DNA of 64,000 nucleotides from Amoebidium appalachense (Eukaryota; Ichthyosporea): NCBI GenBank assembly GCA_963693365.1, contig CAVNZM010000002.1, positions 15,190,001 to 15,254,000 of the forward strand, read 5' to 3'. Shown piece by piece: positions 20,571 to 64,000 of this stretch (position 1 is its first letter; each line of letters starts with the position of its first letter). The notes under the pieces were generated by a model. It saw only the letters and a program-made list of their open reading frames with translations, ran no database searches and was not told where the DNA came from. The position numbers and the translations under genes were made by a program.

Positions 20571-21473
20571 GCATTTTCCAACTTTCTTGTCCGGCAATTG
20601 ACTGGTCGTGAGATATACTAGAAATGCGGTATTGAGATAACTTTTGCGTTATTGCAAGTTCCAGTGTTTTCCCAGGAAAAAACCCAGAGTTAAATCTCTG
20701 GGCGGTTCAAAGAGCCCTGGAGGCTGAGGGGGGGAGGGGAGGGAAGGGGCGGAACTGAGTCCTTTTATTTAATTCCTCAGCCTCCAACTCAGGTGGAACT
20801 AAGTCCCAGGCTTTACTGGTACTTTCTAAAAATTAACGGTATATTTACTTCTGGAAACAGTGTAATTTCCTGCCCTGAATTGAATGACTGTAATTCTCAG
20901 CTCTGTTGCAGGGCTAGAAATTACTTTTTAGGATTACTGTATTTTGGCACCTGGCGGATCGCACTCCTATTCCTGTCCGGAGATATTTACTTCCTTTTTA
21001 CTTCCCTATATCTATCCGATAAATGTATACCTATCCGGCGGCGGGGGGGGCCTTGGCCCCCCGGACCCCCGTATGATTCATTGGCAATATCATAATCTTG
21101 CGATCAAATTGCTATAATATAAAATAACCTGTCGTAGCATCCCCAACAATCATGTGTAGTTTGTATTTTAGGGCAATTTACTATGTTTCCGGCTGCTCCT
21201 TTCGAGCCTCTCCAATAATAATACCATCTATTGATTTGAACTATATATCTCTGAAAATTTGTAGATTTGTAGATTGAATGCACAAAACAAGCCCAGAAAG
21301 CAGACAAAATTCGAAATTAAATGGATAACAAAACCTGCATTTTCCATGTGCCTTTTCTGGATATGGACTGGTCATGAGATATAATGCGGTATTGAGATAA
21401 CTTTTTGCGTGATTGCAAGTTCCAGTGTTTTCCCAAGAAAAAACGGAGACTCTGCAGCTTTGGGCGGGAGCTC

Positions 21474-21504
<31 letters not shown>

Positions 21505-21532
21505 TAGAGAGAGAGAGAGAGAGAGGGGGGGG

Positions 21533-21577
<45 letters not shown>

Positions 21578-21705
21578 TCTTCTTTTTATTTACTTCCCAA
21601 ACCTCCAACTCAAGTGGAACTAAGTCCCAGGCTTTACTGGTACTTTCAAGAAATTAACGGTATATTTACTTCCGAAAACAGTGTAATTTCCTGCCCTGCT
21701 CTGTT
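20571..21705 (+). repeat. About 790-bp direct duplication (partial second unit)
   Basis: 20571-20890 and 21345-21705 share GCATTTTCCA..., TGAGATA...TGCGGTATTGAG, TTGCAAGTTCCAGTGTTTTC and GTCCCAGGCTTTACTGGTAC in the same order. The second unit has gained a long GA/G tract. Confidence 0.75.
20977..21348 (+). repeat. Dispersed repeat, copy 2
   Basis: Second copy of the unit at 17458-17845, in the same orientation; it lies between the two halves of the tandem duplication at 20571-21705. Confidence 0.7.
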
Positions 21706-22177
21706 GATGAAATAAAAAGTGTGTAAACCCATGAAACAGAAATGCAATTGAGAAAGTTTCTTGCAAAAACCCCTTGTTTTTTCTGTTCTTATCAGCGCGC
21801 CATCAGCTCTGACATATCGTCACACCATTGGCTGGCCGCTTTACTTGAAGTTTGGAAAAACTGAACAGACGTCCGGTGTCACGGTGAAACCCGGGAAACT
21901 TTCCGCGGGCCATTCATAATCCCCCTAAGTTGAATTTGAGTAGCTATGAGTTGAGTAATCGAGTCGTGTCAGGCAAAAGCATCAGCTCAGCAGCGCTTAT
22001 CACAGTGCACGTACTAGTAAAGTGCAAAAGGCTACTCAGTTTTTTCCATCTGCCGAAAGACACTTCGGACTTGTTTCTCTGAAGGTGAACTGATTCACTC
22101 AGACCACCCCCCCCTCCCCCCCCCCCCTCCCCCCCTCCCCCTCCCCCCCCCCCCCTCCCCCCCCCCCTCCCCCCCCC

Positions 22178-22213
<36 letters not shown>

Positions 22214-22437
22214 CCCCCCCCTTCTCCCCCCTTGCCATGACCATCCTCTGCTCCTTGTCGTTCTCATGCCTCCTTGCTCACATTCTGGCTCTCTTTCCTT
22301 GCTCCTTTCCTTTTCCAATTTCCGTGTGCCATGACTCTACACGCACATGTGCAAATTTCCCAGCTTCTGGAAATCAACCTCACCTTTTGTTTTTTCCGGA
22401 AGCTTAGCAGGTAGCCTTGGCCGTCTTAAAGCTGAGA

Positions 22438-22469
<32 letters not shown>

Positions 22470-22711
22470 CCCCCCCCCCCCCTCCTTTTTCTCCCCCATA
22501 TAACCTGGAAAAAGAAGACCAATGTACGGTACATAATGAGACGGCATGGAACCATGATGATTAACCATTGTTTTAATACTTCTTCTCGTATGTGTACACC
22601 TCTTTTTTATTTACTGAGAGTGAAAGCATCCTCACATCTTTTCCTGGGTTGCGCAGGTTGATTTGGAAGCCTGTGTGTGTTCAGTTCTGAACTTGAAGGT
22701 GGACGGCCAAC
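21706..22711. other. 5' flank of the MYND gene
   Basis: A unique stretch at about 21710-22080, then C-rich tracts. No exon or clear core promoter identified. Confidence 0.4.
22081..22240 (+). repeat. C-rich tract with isolated T
   Basis: C runs broken by single T residues in the 5' flank of the MYND gene; a further C tract is at about 22438-22490. Confidence 0.85.
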
Positions 22712-26451
<3,740 letters not shown>

Positions 26452-26557
26452 GCGCAGGCACACACAGGCATAACTGCAACACCCATGCATGCACCCACAC
26501 ACACGCACACACACATGCACACACACACACACACGCACACACACACACACACGCACG

Positions 26558-26601
<44 letters not shown>

Positions 26602-26902
26602 GACAGAGATAGAGAGAGAGACACCCAAGAACATGACCGAAGCACACTCGCAAGCATACATACACTCACCGTGCCACACATGATACGGCACGACATGCGC
26701 ACACTAGGTAGCACGGGCCCAGGCACGTACGTACATGTGCACACGTTTGGAGTGCTTATTGAGATAAGTTGTGCTGCCATCGGTTCACAATTGCAGGCAC
26801 ACACTGACCTGCACATCACATAAATATACACGGTCATACACACAGTCACGCAGCAACGGAACTCAAATGCACGAGCACGTATTTATTTAGCAACCCAGTG
26901 GT

Positions 26903-26944
<42 letters not shown>

Positions 26945-27002
26945 CCTCCCCCAACACACACACGCACGCACGCACGTCACGCACGCACGCACGCACACAC
27001 GG

Positions 27003-27133
<131 letters not shown>

Positions 27134-27978
27134 CCCGCACCGACACCGCTGCCGCGTTGCCACCTCCCTACATCCCTACGTACCTCTCAAGCCAAACATA
27201 CAGTACAGTTATAACGATTGTATCTCATGACGATTGAAGGAGAAGATTATTTTAATCGCTCAGTCTCCTTCCACAAAAGAGACCAGTCACTAAGGGAACA
27301 AGATTATAATAATAGTTTGTCTGTACCAACGGCCCGAAAATGGCTGGCAATGACCGCAAATCTCCTTTCCCGCACAGGTGCCGCGTCAAAGTGATGGGAG
27401 AAGACGACCGTCATAACTTCTACAAGCCCGCTGTCATGACTATTTTAAAAGTGTAATATTTAAGATAGCCTAGGTGTTTGAAGTTGTCAAAAAAAATCAA
27501 TCACGGTCGTGCAATTGCCTTTATTATCATGATAATAATGATTAGAACTGGTGCGTAGATCTAGCCGCCTCCCTCCTTTTTCGTGTGGGCTGGGACTGGG
27601 CTCGGTGTTGCACGGATCATCCGATCAGCTTTAAAGTTTAACGGGCTTTCGACCGACAGACTTGCACTATTAATATTAAACACTAACACAGCTGTGCCTT
27701 TAGAGTTGTACATACACAGCTTATATGGACAAATTCTCGGATATTTTAATACTGCGGGTGTGAAATCGAATGGATTTTTACTGTAAATTTGTATTTCTTC
27801 AAGCACCAAGTTCGACGTTTTTACAAATGTTGTAAACCTAAGCGACAACTATTTATGAATGTGTGTGTGGGCCGTCCATGCCTCAAGATAGCCCAGCACG
27901 GTTGTGTTCTATAAAAAACATCAGCACTGCCAGAGTCAAAGTCTGTGTACTTATCCGGAGTCTGTATCATGAATGTTA

Positions 27979-28009
<31 letters not shown>

Positions 28010-28081
28010 CCCCCTCTCACCCCCCGTTTAAAAATAAAAAAAACACGCTCGCACACACATTAATTCAACGTTGTCGCTACA

Positions 28082-28470
<389 letters not shown>

Positions 28471-29081
28471 ATACACACACACTCTGATCCCTTGAACGCG
28501 CACCCGCACGCACACACTCCCACAGTCACACGCACACACGCCTACACACACACACACACACGTGCACACACACACACACAATACACACTGATCCATTCAC
28601 CTACACGCACCAACACACCACATATGCATGTACGTACCGTCACTGAACAGGAGACATGAGCCTGGGAATACCGTCAACTGGCAGGAGCAAATTTTCTCGA
28701 CTCGATGATAGATATTCGACACTTTCAGTGCGCAGTTGAAGTTCAGTTTGCGCATCAAATTAGCCATATAAGGTTATTCAGTACCTTTCCGCACCAATCA
28801 TCAGCGAGTAAATAAAGGGCGCAGTCATTGCATGTTTGATGTCGCAAACGCTGTCGCAAACCGTTCGGCAGGAGAGAAGGCCGCCTGGCAGTATGCATAG
28901 TATAGCTAAAAAAAAAGTAAAGATGGCTGTGGAGAGAAGGTGTGTCTAGAGAGCGAGCTTTCTTATTGTGTCTTTGACACAAGTCTTATTGGTAGATGGA
29001 AAGGACGCATCCTCTGTGTAGGCACCCTGAACTGGTTTTGGAAATCTGTGTTCTTTGACAGCTTTGAGTTTAGAAAAGCAC

Positions 29082-29087
29082 TATAAA
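29082..29087 (+). promoter_or_regulatory. Possible TATA element of the ABCC10-like gene
   Basis: TATAAA lies 35 nt before the ATG. If used, the 5' UTR would be only about 10 nt, so either the leader is very short or this match is chance. Confidence 0.25.
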
Positions 29088-29121
29088 CACACTCTTACTA
29101 AGAACTATTGCACCAAAAAAC

Positions 29122-57800
<28,679 letters not shown>

Positions 57801-57927
57801 TTTGCGATGATAAAAGACGGGGTTTTATAGGTCGTGTGTTTCATGGAATGTAAATTATCTATGCATGTATCTCTTCTTCAAACTCTTAAAAGGTTTTTGG
57901 TTCTTTTTTTTTTTTTTTTTTTTGGTG

Positions 57928-57964
<37 letters not shown>

Positions 57965-58117
57965 GGTTCGAATCGAATGTGAGATGTTCCAAACTCCGGG
58001 ACAATGAGCAGGAAACTTAGGTTTAGATTCAGTACAGTCGAAATGCCAAAGGGTCTTTGATGAGTACTAACAATCAAATAATTGTATGTGCCTGATAAGA
58101 TGAAGCGACACTATGAA

Positions 58118-58194
<77 letters not shown>

Positions 58195-58587
58195 CAAACA
58201 CAAACACAAACACACACGTGTGTGGGTGTGTTTGTGTTTGTGTCAGTTGCCTGCTTGCTTGTCGCAATTGCATATCTTGTTCTCCCGTTTATTCAAGAGA
58301 AAATTATGGACAATGTCTTGCATGGCCTGCATGCATGACTGCCGATTTTGGTTCCTTTGTAAGTAGCAGCTGCTTCAGGCTCTCCTTGTTTTTTTTTTTA
58401 CTCTTTTGTCTTGGTGTTATGTTCGATTCTCTGAATTCATGCAACTCTGTCTTTTTTGGTAACTTCCTCTTCTTCTTCTTCTTTTTTTTTTTTTTTGGTA
58501 TGCCGATTTGCCAACCGAATTGCTGCACGTAAGATTCGCGAACTGATTGGAATGGCAAATCCTGTTGGCTGTCTGGCTACAGCCCAA

Positions 58588-58593
58588 ATAAAC
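58588..58593 (+). promoter_or_regulatory. Candidate polyadenylation signal of the ABCC10-like gene
   Basis: AATAAA about 790 nt after the stop codon; a second AATAAA lies near 58660. The implied 3' UTR contains a (CA)n tract at about 58120-58192. Confidence 0.35.
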
Positions 58594-58779
58594 GCTTCGT
58601 GATTAATTGGGAAAGTGGCAACCAGGTCATGCTTTTTACGGTGGGGAAACCTCAACAAAATAAAAACAATGATAACATATTCTCCTTAAAGCACCCTAAC
58701 CGTGCCATTTGCGTAATGCCTGAGACGTAAACGCGGGGGGGGGGGGGGGGGGGGGGGGGGACATGAATGATTGACCCTC

Positions 58780-58790
58780 ATTTATTTATT
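58780..58790 (-). promoter_or_regulatory. Candidate polyadenylation signal of the minus-strand cysteine-rich peptide gene
   Basis: TTTATTTATT on the plus strand reads as overlapping AATAAA hexamers on the minus strand, about 510 nt beyond the stop of that gene, next to a G tract. Confidence 0.3.
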
Positions 58791-59150
58791 GGGGGGGGGG
58801 GGGGGGGGGGGAGGGGGGGGGGTCAATGACGAACTTCAACGGTGCGCGGATAAAGATAACCGGGACAATGCTTCCATAGCTCTAGTAAATATTGACTCAT
58901 AGCCTGCTTACACATAATAGTTAGCTTGAAAACCGTTAAATATTAACCCACCAGTGCCACAATAAACTTACGCATTATGTAACACCACAATGCACGAGCT
59001 TGAACTACGGGTAGTGAGTATGAGTCTTGGGTCACTTAACCGGTATCACAGATACGTGCACAGCAACTTGTAATGGGATCCGACAATTTTATACAACACT
59101 TCATCCCCCCCCCTACCCACCCACCCACCCACCCACCCCCCCACCCCCCC

Positions 59151-59184
<34 letters not shown>

Positions 59185-59295
59185 CCCGTTCAAAAATGAA
59201 CCGTTATAACCACCACATAAACATACAAAACACCAAACCAAACCAATCCGTGAACCCACCCACCACGTGCAAACATCCCCCTCCAATCCTCCGAT

Positions 59296-59733
59296 TCAAA
59301 CAACGCTGCGGCGGCCGCCGTAGCAGGGCACACAAAATCGGGGACAATTCTGAGCACACAGATAGCGATACCACACAGGCTCACTCAGGCACTCATGACG
59401 GCACCGTGCACACTGCCCACACACCATTCGATGTGTGCCCCCTTGTCTACGTGCACGTGTCAAATGCAATTTGTGTTCCGAATCGCCCTCGATCACCGCC
59501 GCCTGTGAGGAGAAAGTTCCAGAAGGTGTGTCACGTGACATGATCACGTGGGGGCGAGAGTGTAGGGGGACATGGCTATGGTGTGCTGGGGTCTCAAAAC
59601 GGATTGCCTGGGAGGGAAATAACGTTGGGTTTAAGTTAGAGAAAATGTGTTGGGGGGGAGGTTAGGCGAAAGATGGGAACTGTATAGAAGGACATGGGGC
59701 ATTTGGGTGTATGTTTGGCTGAAGCCTGGCGGG

Positions 59734-59775
<42 letters not shown>

Positions 59776-59853
59776 GTGTGTGTGTGTGCGTGCATGCATG
59801 CTTCCATGCCTGTGCGCGTGTGTGTGTGTACACGTGTGTGTGTGTGTGTGTGT

Positions 59854-59921
<68 letters not shown>

Positions 59922-59965
59922 GAGGGGGGAGACGATGTACCAGCAAGAGAGGGAGGGAGGGCGCG

Positions 59966-60004
<39 letters not shown>

Positions 60005-60394
60005 TCTGAAAGGGCAATGAAGATGACTCATAAACTATTAACATTATTCATACTCATTTTCGCAAACCAACTTATGTTTTTGGCAAGTTGACGTTAGGCA
60101 AGACTACTTTTCGTTACTATTCCCCCCCCCCCCCTTCCCCCCCCCCCCCCCCCCCAAACACACACGCACACACACACTGGGCCCAAGTTTGCCAAATTTG
60201 CATAATTGCCCGTCCGGTCGACCCCTGGATCCGGCTACGGTAACCCCACTTATAAACACACACACTACCAGCCTCTCCGTATCCCGGACCGCCATCATAA
60301 CCCCGCTACTCCCCCGAGTCCCTCCCTCCTCCTGCCCCCCCCCCCCTCCAAAAAAAATCCTAAGAAACCTTAAAAAACCACAAACACCCCCCCC

Positions 60395-60425
<31 letters not shown>

Positions 60426-60486
60426 ACATATCTGCACCAAAGTTCATCAAATTTGTCTCCTTGCTCGGCGCCCCAGGGTTCGGCTA

Positions 60487-60534
<48 letters not shown>

Positions 60535-60678
60535 ACACACAAATACACCTTCTCTGCCCTCTTCTCCTCGCCGCTCCTCCTCCTACCCCCCTCCCCTCTT
60601 CCCCCCCCCGTCCCCCCCCTTTACCCTCACTCCCCCCCCCCCCCCCCCAAAAAAAAAAAACAAAAAAAAACGAACGTG

Positions 60679-60773
<95 letters not shown>

Positions 60774-60892
60774 ATTTCGTTTGGTGATTTACGTGCCAGC
60801 CCACGAGGTGCAGCAGCCATGACCCCAGAGAATAGAGCCACCGCAAAAGAAAGCAGAAGGAACAGGCGGGCGGGGGATGGATGTATGCACAC
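59296..60892 (-). CDS. Small secreted eight-cysteine peptide precursor, minus-strand paralog (start codon unresolved)
   Basis: Exon 1 ends at 60773 and encodes a hydrophobic leader ([19 protein letters not shown]) followed by [11 protein letters not shown]. Exon 2 is 59296-59607 (acceptor CCTCCCAG, stop TGA) and begins AIRFETP. Phase 0 and the first residues (AI) match the plus-strand paralog at 62.5 kb. The C-terminal region carries C-x2-C-x2-C-x3-C-x10-C-x3-C-x3-C-x2-C with [17 protein letters not shown], followed by YGGRRSVV, where G-RR resembles an amidation/dibasic processing signal. RARRQ upstream is a likely cleavage site. The exon 1 donor is ATG|GTGTGTG, inside a long (GT)n tract. Reading upstream of the leader in frame gives no ATG before a stop near 60973, only GTG at 60892. 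Either an upstream exon supplies the start or the copy is defective. No known family recognised. Confidence 0.65.
59738..60002 (+). repeat. (GT)n followed by long G tracts in the intron of the minus-strand peptide gene
   Basis: GT arrays at 59738-59850 pass into G runs of about 69 (59853-59921) and about 34 (59968-60002). On the coding strand they read as CA and C. Confidence 0.95.
60680..60772 (+). repeat. (CA)n forming the donor of the minus-strand peptide gene
   Basis: On the minus strand this is a GT array that begins at the exon 1 donor, ATG|GTGTGTG. Confidence 0.9.
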
Positions 60893-61511
60893 AGTAGTAG
60901 TCCTGGCCAGGTTGGTGGCGTATACCGTTACGGTAATGAACAGGTGTGCTGAAGTGAGGCAAATTTCGAAGTCGAGTATGTTTCAAAGCACTCCTTTTCC
61001 GGGGAATTTCAAACTAATAAACCCTTTTGTATGCCCGTTAAGTCACCAGTACGCCCCAAGTCGAGTCTGTAATAAGTCGTTGGCATGTTCATAGCATGCC
61101 CTCTGGACCATCCTATTGGCACGTGCTAACGTGGATACAAACCACGTGTTTCTGTGTGTCCACGTTCGAACGAAAACCAACAAACATGTCAACTCAGTAG
61201 GACTTGGAAGCCTGTTTGAATCACCTGAGACTATACCGATGCCTACTTTGTCTACGTCATCTGTGTCATCTAAGGCTTGGTGTGACATGTACAGGTAAAT
61301 ATTTGACAGATGCATGGTGGTGTCGTGTCGTGCATTTTCCTTGCATGCTGCAACACAAGACACACACAAGGCCTGGTTCCAAATCGGAGATACACGCGTG
61401 AGCTTTGGAGTGAGGCTCCTGAACAAGGTATATCACCAAATTGAACACAACTAGCAACGCATCATAGAGGGCATTATGTTTGTTTGTTTGTTTGTTTGTT
61501 TTTTTTGTTTT

Positions 61512-61556
<45 letters not shown>

Positions 61557-62491
61557 TCAAATATTTAATTATATGCTTGAAATGCTTATAACCACAGTCG
61601 ATATATACCGGATTATAACACCAACGAAGAAGCAGGCTCTAAGTTTGCCGGTTTGAGTACGTGAAAAAATTCGGTGTGTTTTTGTGTGTGTGTGTCTGGG
61701 TGGGTGGGTGGGTGGGGCCGAGCGGGAGGGGGGGGGGGGAGGGGGGGGACAGGTGTGTGTGGGCGGGGGGGGGGGGGGGGGGGGGGGGGTACAGTGTGTG
61801 TGTGTTGGGGGGGGGGGGGGAGGGGGGGTGCACGTGGGGGGGAGGGGGGGGGGGGGGAGGGGGTGGGGGGGGCAATATTCTGAGCCAAAGGGGGGATCAT
61901 CTGTTTTTGAAAAGCAAAAAAAATGATGTTGACAGAATTCCAGGTGCACGTACGGTGCACGTATACGTACGTGCTGTGCACAGACAAGACCATGAGAGTA
62001 TTCGATAAAAATAATCCTTATCACCCAGCTCACTGAACACCTGTGCATGCCCCCCACATGCTTTTTACAAACTTTTCCCACGGAAAGAAAACACTGATGC
62101 ATGCTTTAAAGGTGCTTTTTCCCCACGCAACCCTCTGCCAATCACCAGTTTTTTAGGGCATGCAAACAAGGTGGTGCAACCGATAAGAGATCACTCTCTC
62201 GCGGGTATAAAAACGACATGCTAGTCGATGTCCACACACATCAGCTGAGTCGTTGTGTCGATAGAAACCTACAAGACTTCGTCAAAACGAACTTGTGATT
62301 TTTCTTGTTGCTCGCCTAAGAAAAGTTTGAGATGTTCGTTTGTTCAGCCAAATTCTTTCTTTTTCTCTCTCTCAGTGACAGAAAATACAACTTGGCGTTT
62401 ATCTTTGAACCAACCACGAAACATCCCAAAGCAAAGCATTTACCTTGATCACTCGAAAGCTCTTTTCGTCGACTGTCAAATTCTCAACAAA
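60893..62491. other. Shared upstream region of the two divergent peptide genes
   Basis: A T run followed by G43 at 61505-61555, G-rich tracts at 61730-61872, and a unique block at 60900-61440 with no supported exon. The only clear promoter element is the TATA box at 62206 for the plus-strand gene. Confidence 0.45.
62206..62213 (+). promoter_or_regulatory. TATA box of the plus-strand cysteine-rich peptide gene
   Basis: TATAAAAA in a GC-flanked context (GCGGGTATAAAAACG), about 285 nt before the chosen ATG. That would leave a roughly 250-nt 5' UTR. It is the best core-promoter match upstream of this gene. Confidence 0.55.
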
Positions 62492-63250
62492 ATGGCTGCC
62501 AGCTCTCAACATTCCGCCACTTTCTGGGGCCTCCTTTTTGTTCTTCTTTTGGCATCGGTTCTGTTCTCTGGCGCCCTGGCAGCAGCACCGCGTGGGTTGG
62601 CACGTGACACAACAGAGGAAATGGTGAGTGGGGGTGATCATGATTGGGTGGGTGGGTGGGCTGTTTGATTGGGGACGTAAAGGGTGAACGGGGAGCTGTG
62701 GGTGGTGTGTGTGGGGGGGGAGGTAGGGGGGAGGGGAGGGGGGAGGGGAAGGAGGGGGGGAGGGGAAGGAGGGGGCGGGAGGGGGAGGGGCTCCGGGGGA
62801 GGGGGGGGTGGGGGGGGGGGGGAGAGTTTTCATTTCGGGTTTCCCGTTGACGGAGTGGTGCTGTTAAAAATACAAATACTATATTAGTAAAAGAAAAACA
62901 CAGCACGATAAAATGAAGGTACAAAAGCAGATTTACTGCACTGGTGATGGTCATGATACTCTTGCTGCAATAAGCATGCCCCCTTCAACTTCAATAGATT
63001 CTGAAGAATGGCAAAGACTTAGAAAGGGGTAAACAAGAGCCCTGAGTGATGCATTTTCGAGTAACAGTGGACGCGGACAATTTATTGGTTTTGGGAAAAT
63101 ACAAAATGGACTGTGTCTAACATCATCTTCTCCTTGGCCCCCCTGCCCCCCTCCCTCCCCTTCCCCCCCACACCCCACTCCTTCTCCCCCCTCCCCACCC
63201 CCCTCCACACACCCACCCGTTCGCCCACCCGTTCACACTACGGTACGCCT

Positions 63251-63281
<31 letters not shown>

Positions 63282-63296
63282 CTCCCCCCCCCGCCC

Positions 63297-63341
<45 letters not shown>

Positions 63342-63751
63342 AACCTCCCCACCCCGCACACCTTTCATTCCCACAGGCCATTCCAGATGCAGACTCAGCC
63401 CCCACCTACCGCACACCCCGTGACACCAGCCCCTTTGCCGCCATCGCCTATGCCAACTTCCCATCCACCACCTTCGACTCTTTCCTCGCACACACTTTCT
63501 CCCAGGGGGGAAACCAACCCAACCAACGCAACCAGCACAGTGTTGAAGAAGGCAAAAACGAAGATTTTGCACGTGTGCGCCGTCAACCCGAGATACAGGA
63601 AACGAGCGATAGGAGGCAGTGTGAGCAGTGTCTGAGGTGCCGCAGTGAGTGTGGGGGTGTGCCCATATGGTACAGATACTTGTGTGGGCAGAATTGCCCT
63701 CGTTTTTGTGTGCCGTGTGCTGGTGCAATTGCCAGGCTGGTGGGTGGCTGA
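62492..63751 (+). CDS. Small secreted eight-cysteine peptide precursor
   Basis: Two exons, 62492-62623 and 63377-63751, phase 0, giving 168 residues. Residues 1-31 are a strong signal peptide (GLLFVLLLASVLFSGALAA), so the product should enter the secretory pathway. A low-complexity, Ser/Thr/Pro/Asn-rich middle follows, then dibasic RR at about 112-113 and 123-124. The last 44 residues hold all eight cysteines (about 126, 129, 132, 136, 147, 151, 155, 158), starting right after DRR with QC, so processing could leave an N-terminal pyroglutamate. No transmembrane segment follows the signal. The layout (leader, spacer, dibasic site, knotted C-terminus) is that of a processed hormone, pheromone, defence or toxin-like peptide precursor; the sequence does not say which. 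The in-frame ATG at 62255 lies in probable 5' UTR; 62492 puts the hydrophobic leader at the N-terminus. Donor ATG|GTGAGT and acceptor CCCACAG are strong. Confidence 0.82.
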
Positions 63752-63914
63752 AAATGGGATATGTACGCGTCAAAGGGGGAGGAAAGGTTTTGGTGAGGGA
63801 CGAGCGGATTGGATTGTTTTGATGTTGTAGCAAGCAAGGGCCCAAATTGCCGTTTTACATTTCAAGTCTTTCTGTCTTTCTGTCTTTCTTTCTTTCTTTC
63901 TATTTTTTTTTTTT

Positions 63915-63962
<48 letters not shown>

Positions 63963-64000
63963 TGGAAGGAGGGGAGGGGGGAGGAGTGTAGGGCAGGGAG
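63752..64000. other. 3' flank of the plus-strand peptide gene
   Basis: Contains (CTTT)n, a T run and G37 at 63925-63961. No polyadenylation hexamer on the plus strand before the window ends. Confidence 0.4.

Noticed and set aside
27583-27848. Short overlapping frames in the 27.2-27.9 kb unique block
   Set aside because: No ATG context, splice partners or recognisable motif on either strand.
61043-61426. 127-codon minus-strand frame upstream of the peptide genes
   Set aside because: It starts at TTG, has no domain, no splice support and ordinary composition.

Overview
The window is eukaryotic nuclear DNA. Genes are split by GT-AG introns, a nuclear-type tRNA gene is present, LINE-type retrotransposon remnants carry poly(A) tails, and introns are packed with (CA)n/(GT)n microsatellites and long C or G homopolymers. 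I cannot name the species. An invertebrate animal or a unicellular eukaryote with mid-sized introns (about 0.3-1.5 kb) fits. ABCC10/MRP7-like, PAS and MYND families occur in many eukaryotic groups, so gene content does not settle it.

Layout: (1) about 0.36-10.3 kb, plus strand: the 3' ten exons of a PAS-domain gene that begins upstream of the window. (2) 12.8-15.0 kb, minus strand: a gene paralogous to the MYND gene at 22.7-26.5 kb, sharing an intron phase and a CPxCG...C-x-H region but with no MYND finger found. (3) 16.2-21.7 kb: a nest of truncated LINE-like elements of two related families, with non-autonomous insertions, tandem duplications and dispersed repeats. (4) 22.7-26.5 kb, plus: a three-exon MYND zinc-finger gene. 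(5) 29.1-57.8 kb, plus: a complete ABCC-family transporter gene, best matched to ABCC10/MRP7. I reconstruct it as 33 exons with consistent phases, giving 1464 codons. A tRNA-Thr(AGT) gene lies in intron 8 and MITE-like elements in introns 2 and 21. (6) 59.3-63.75 kb: a head-to-head pair of paralogous two-exon genes for small secreted, disulfide-rich peptides with an identical eight-cysteine spacing.

The strongest findings are: the divergent pair of precursor-like secreted eight-cysteine peptides; repeat arrays and the recurrent CCATATATGG motif running directly into splice acceptors; two different retroelements inserted at the same LINE target sequence; a 40-nt, almost tail-only insertion inside a LINE reverse-transcriptase frame; and the MYND/CPxCG paralog pair. 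Exon borders come from reading frame, splice dinucleotides, phase agreement and family knowledge. No alignment, expression or structure search was run. Most other long open frames here are poly(His-Thr), poly(Cys-Val), poly(Pro) or poly(Gly) artefacts of simple repeats.
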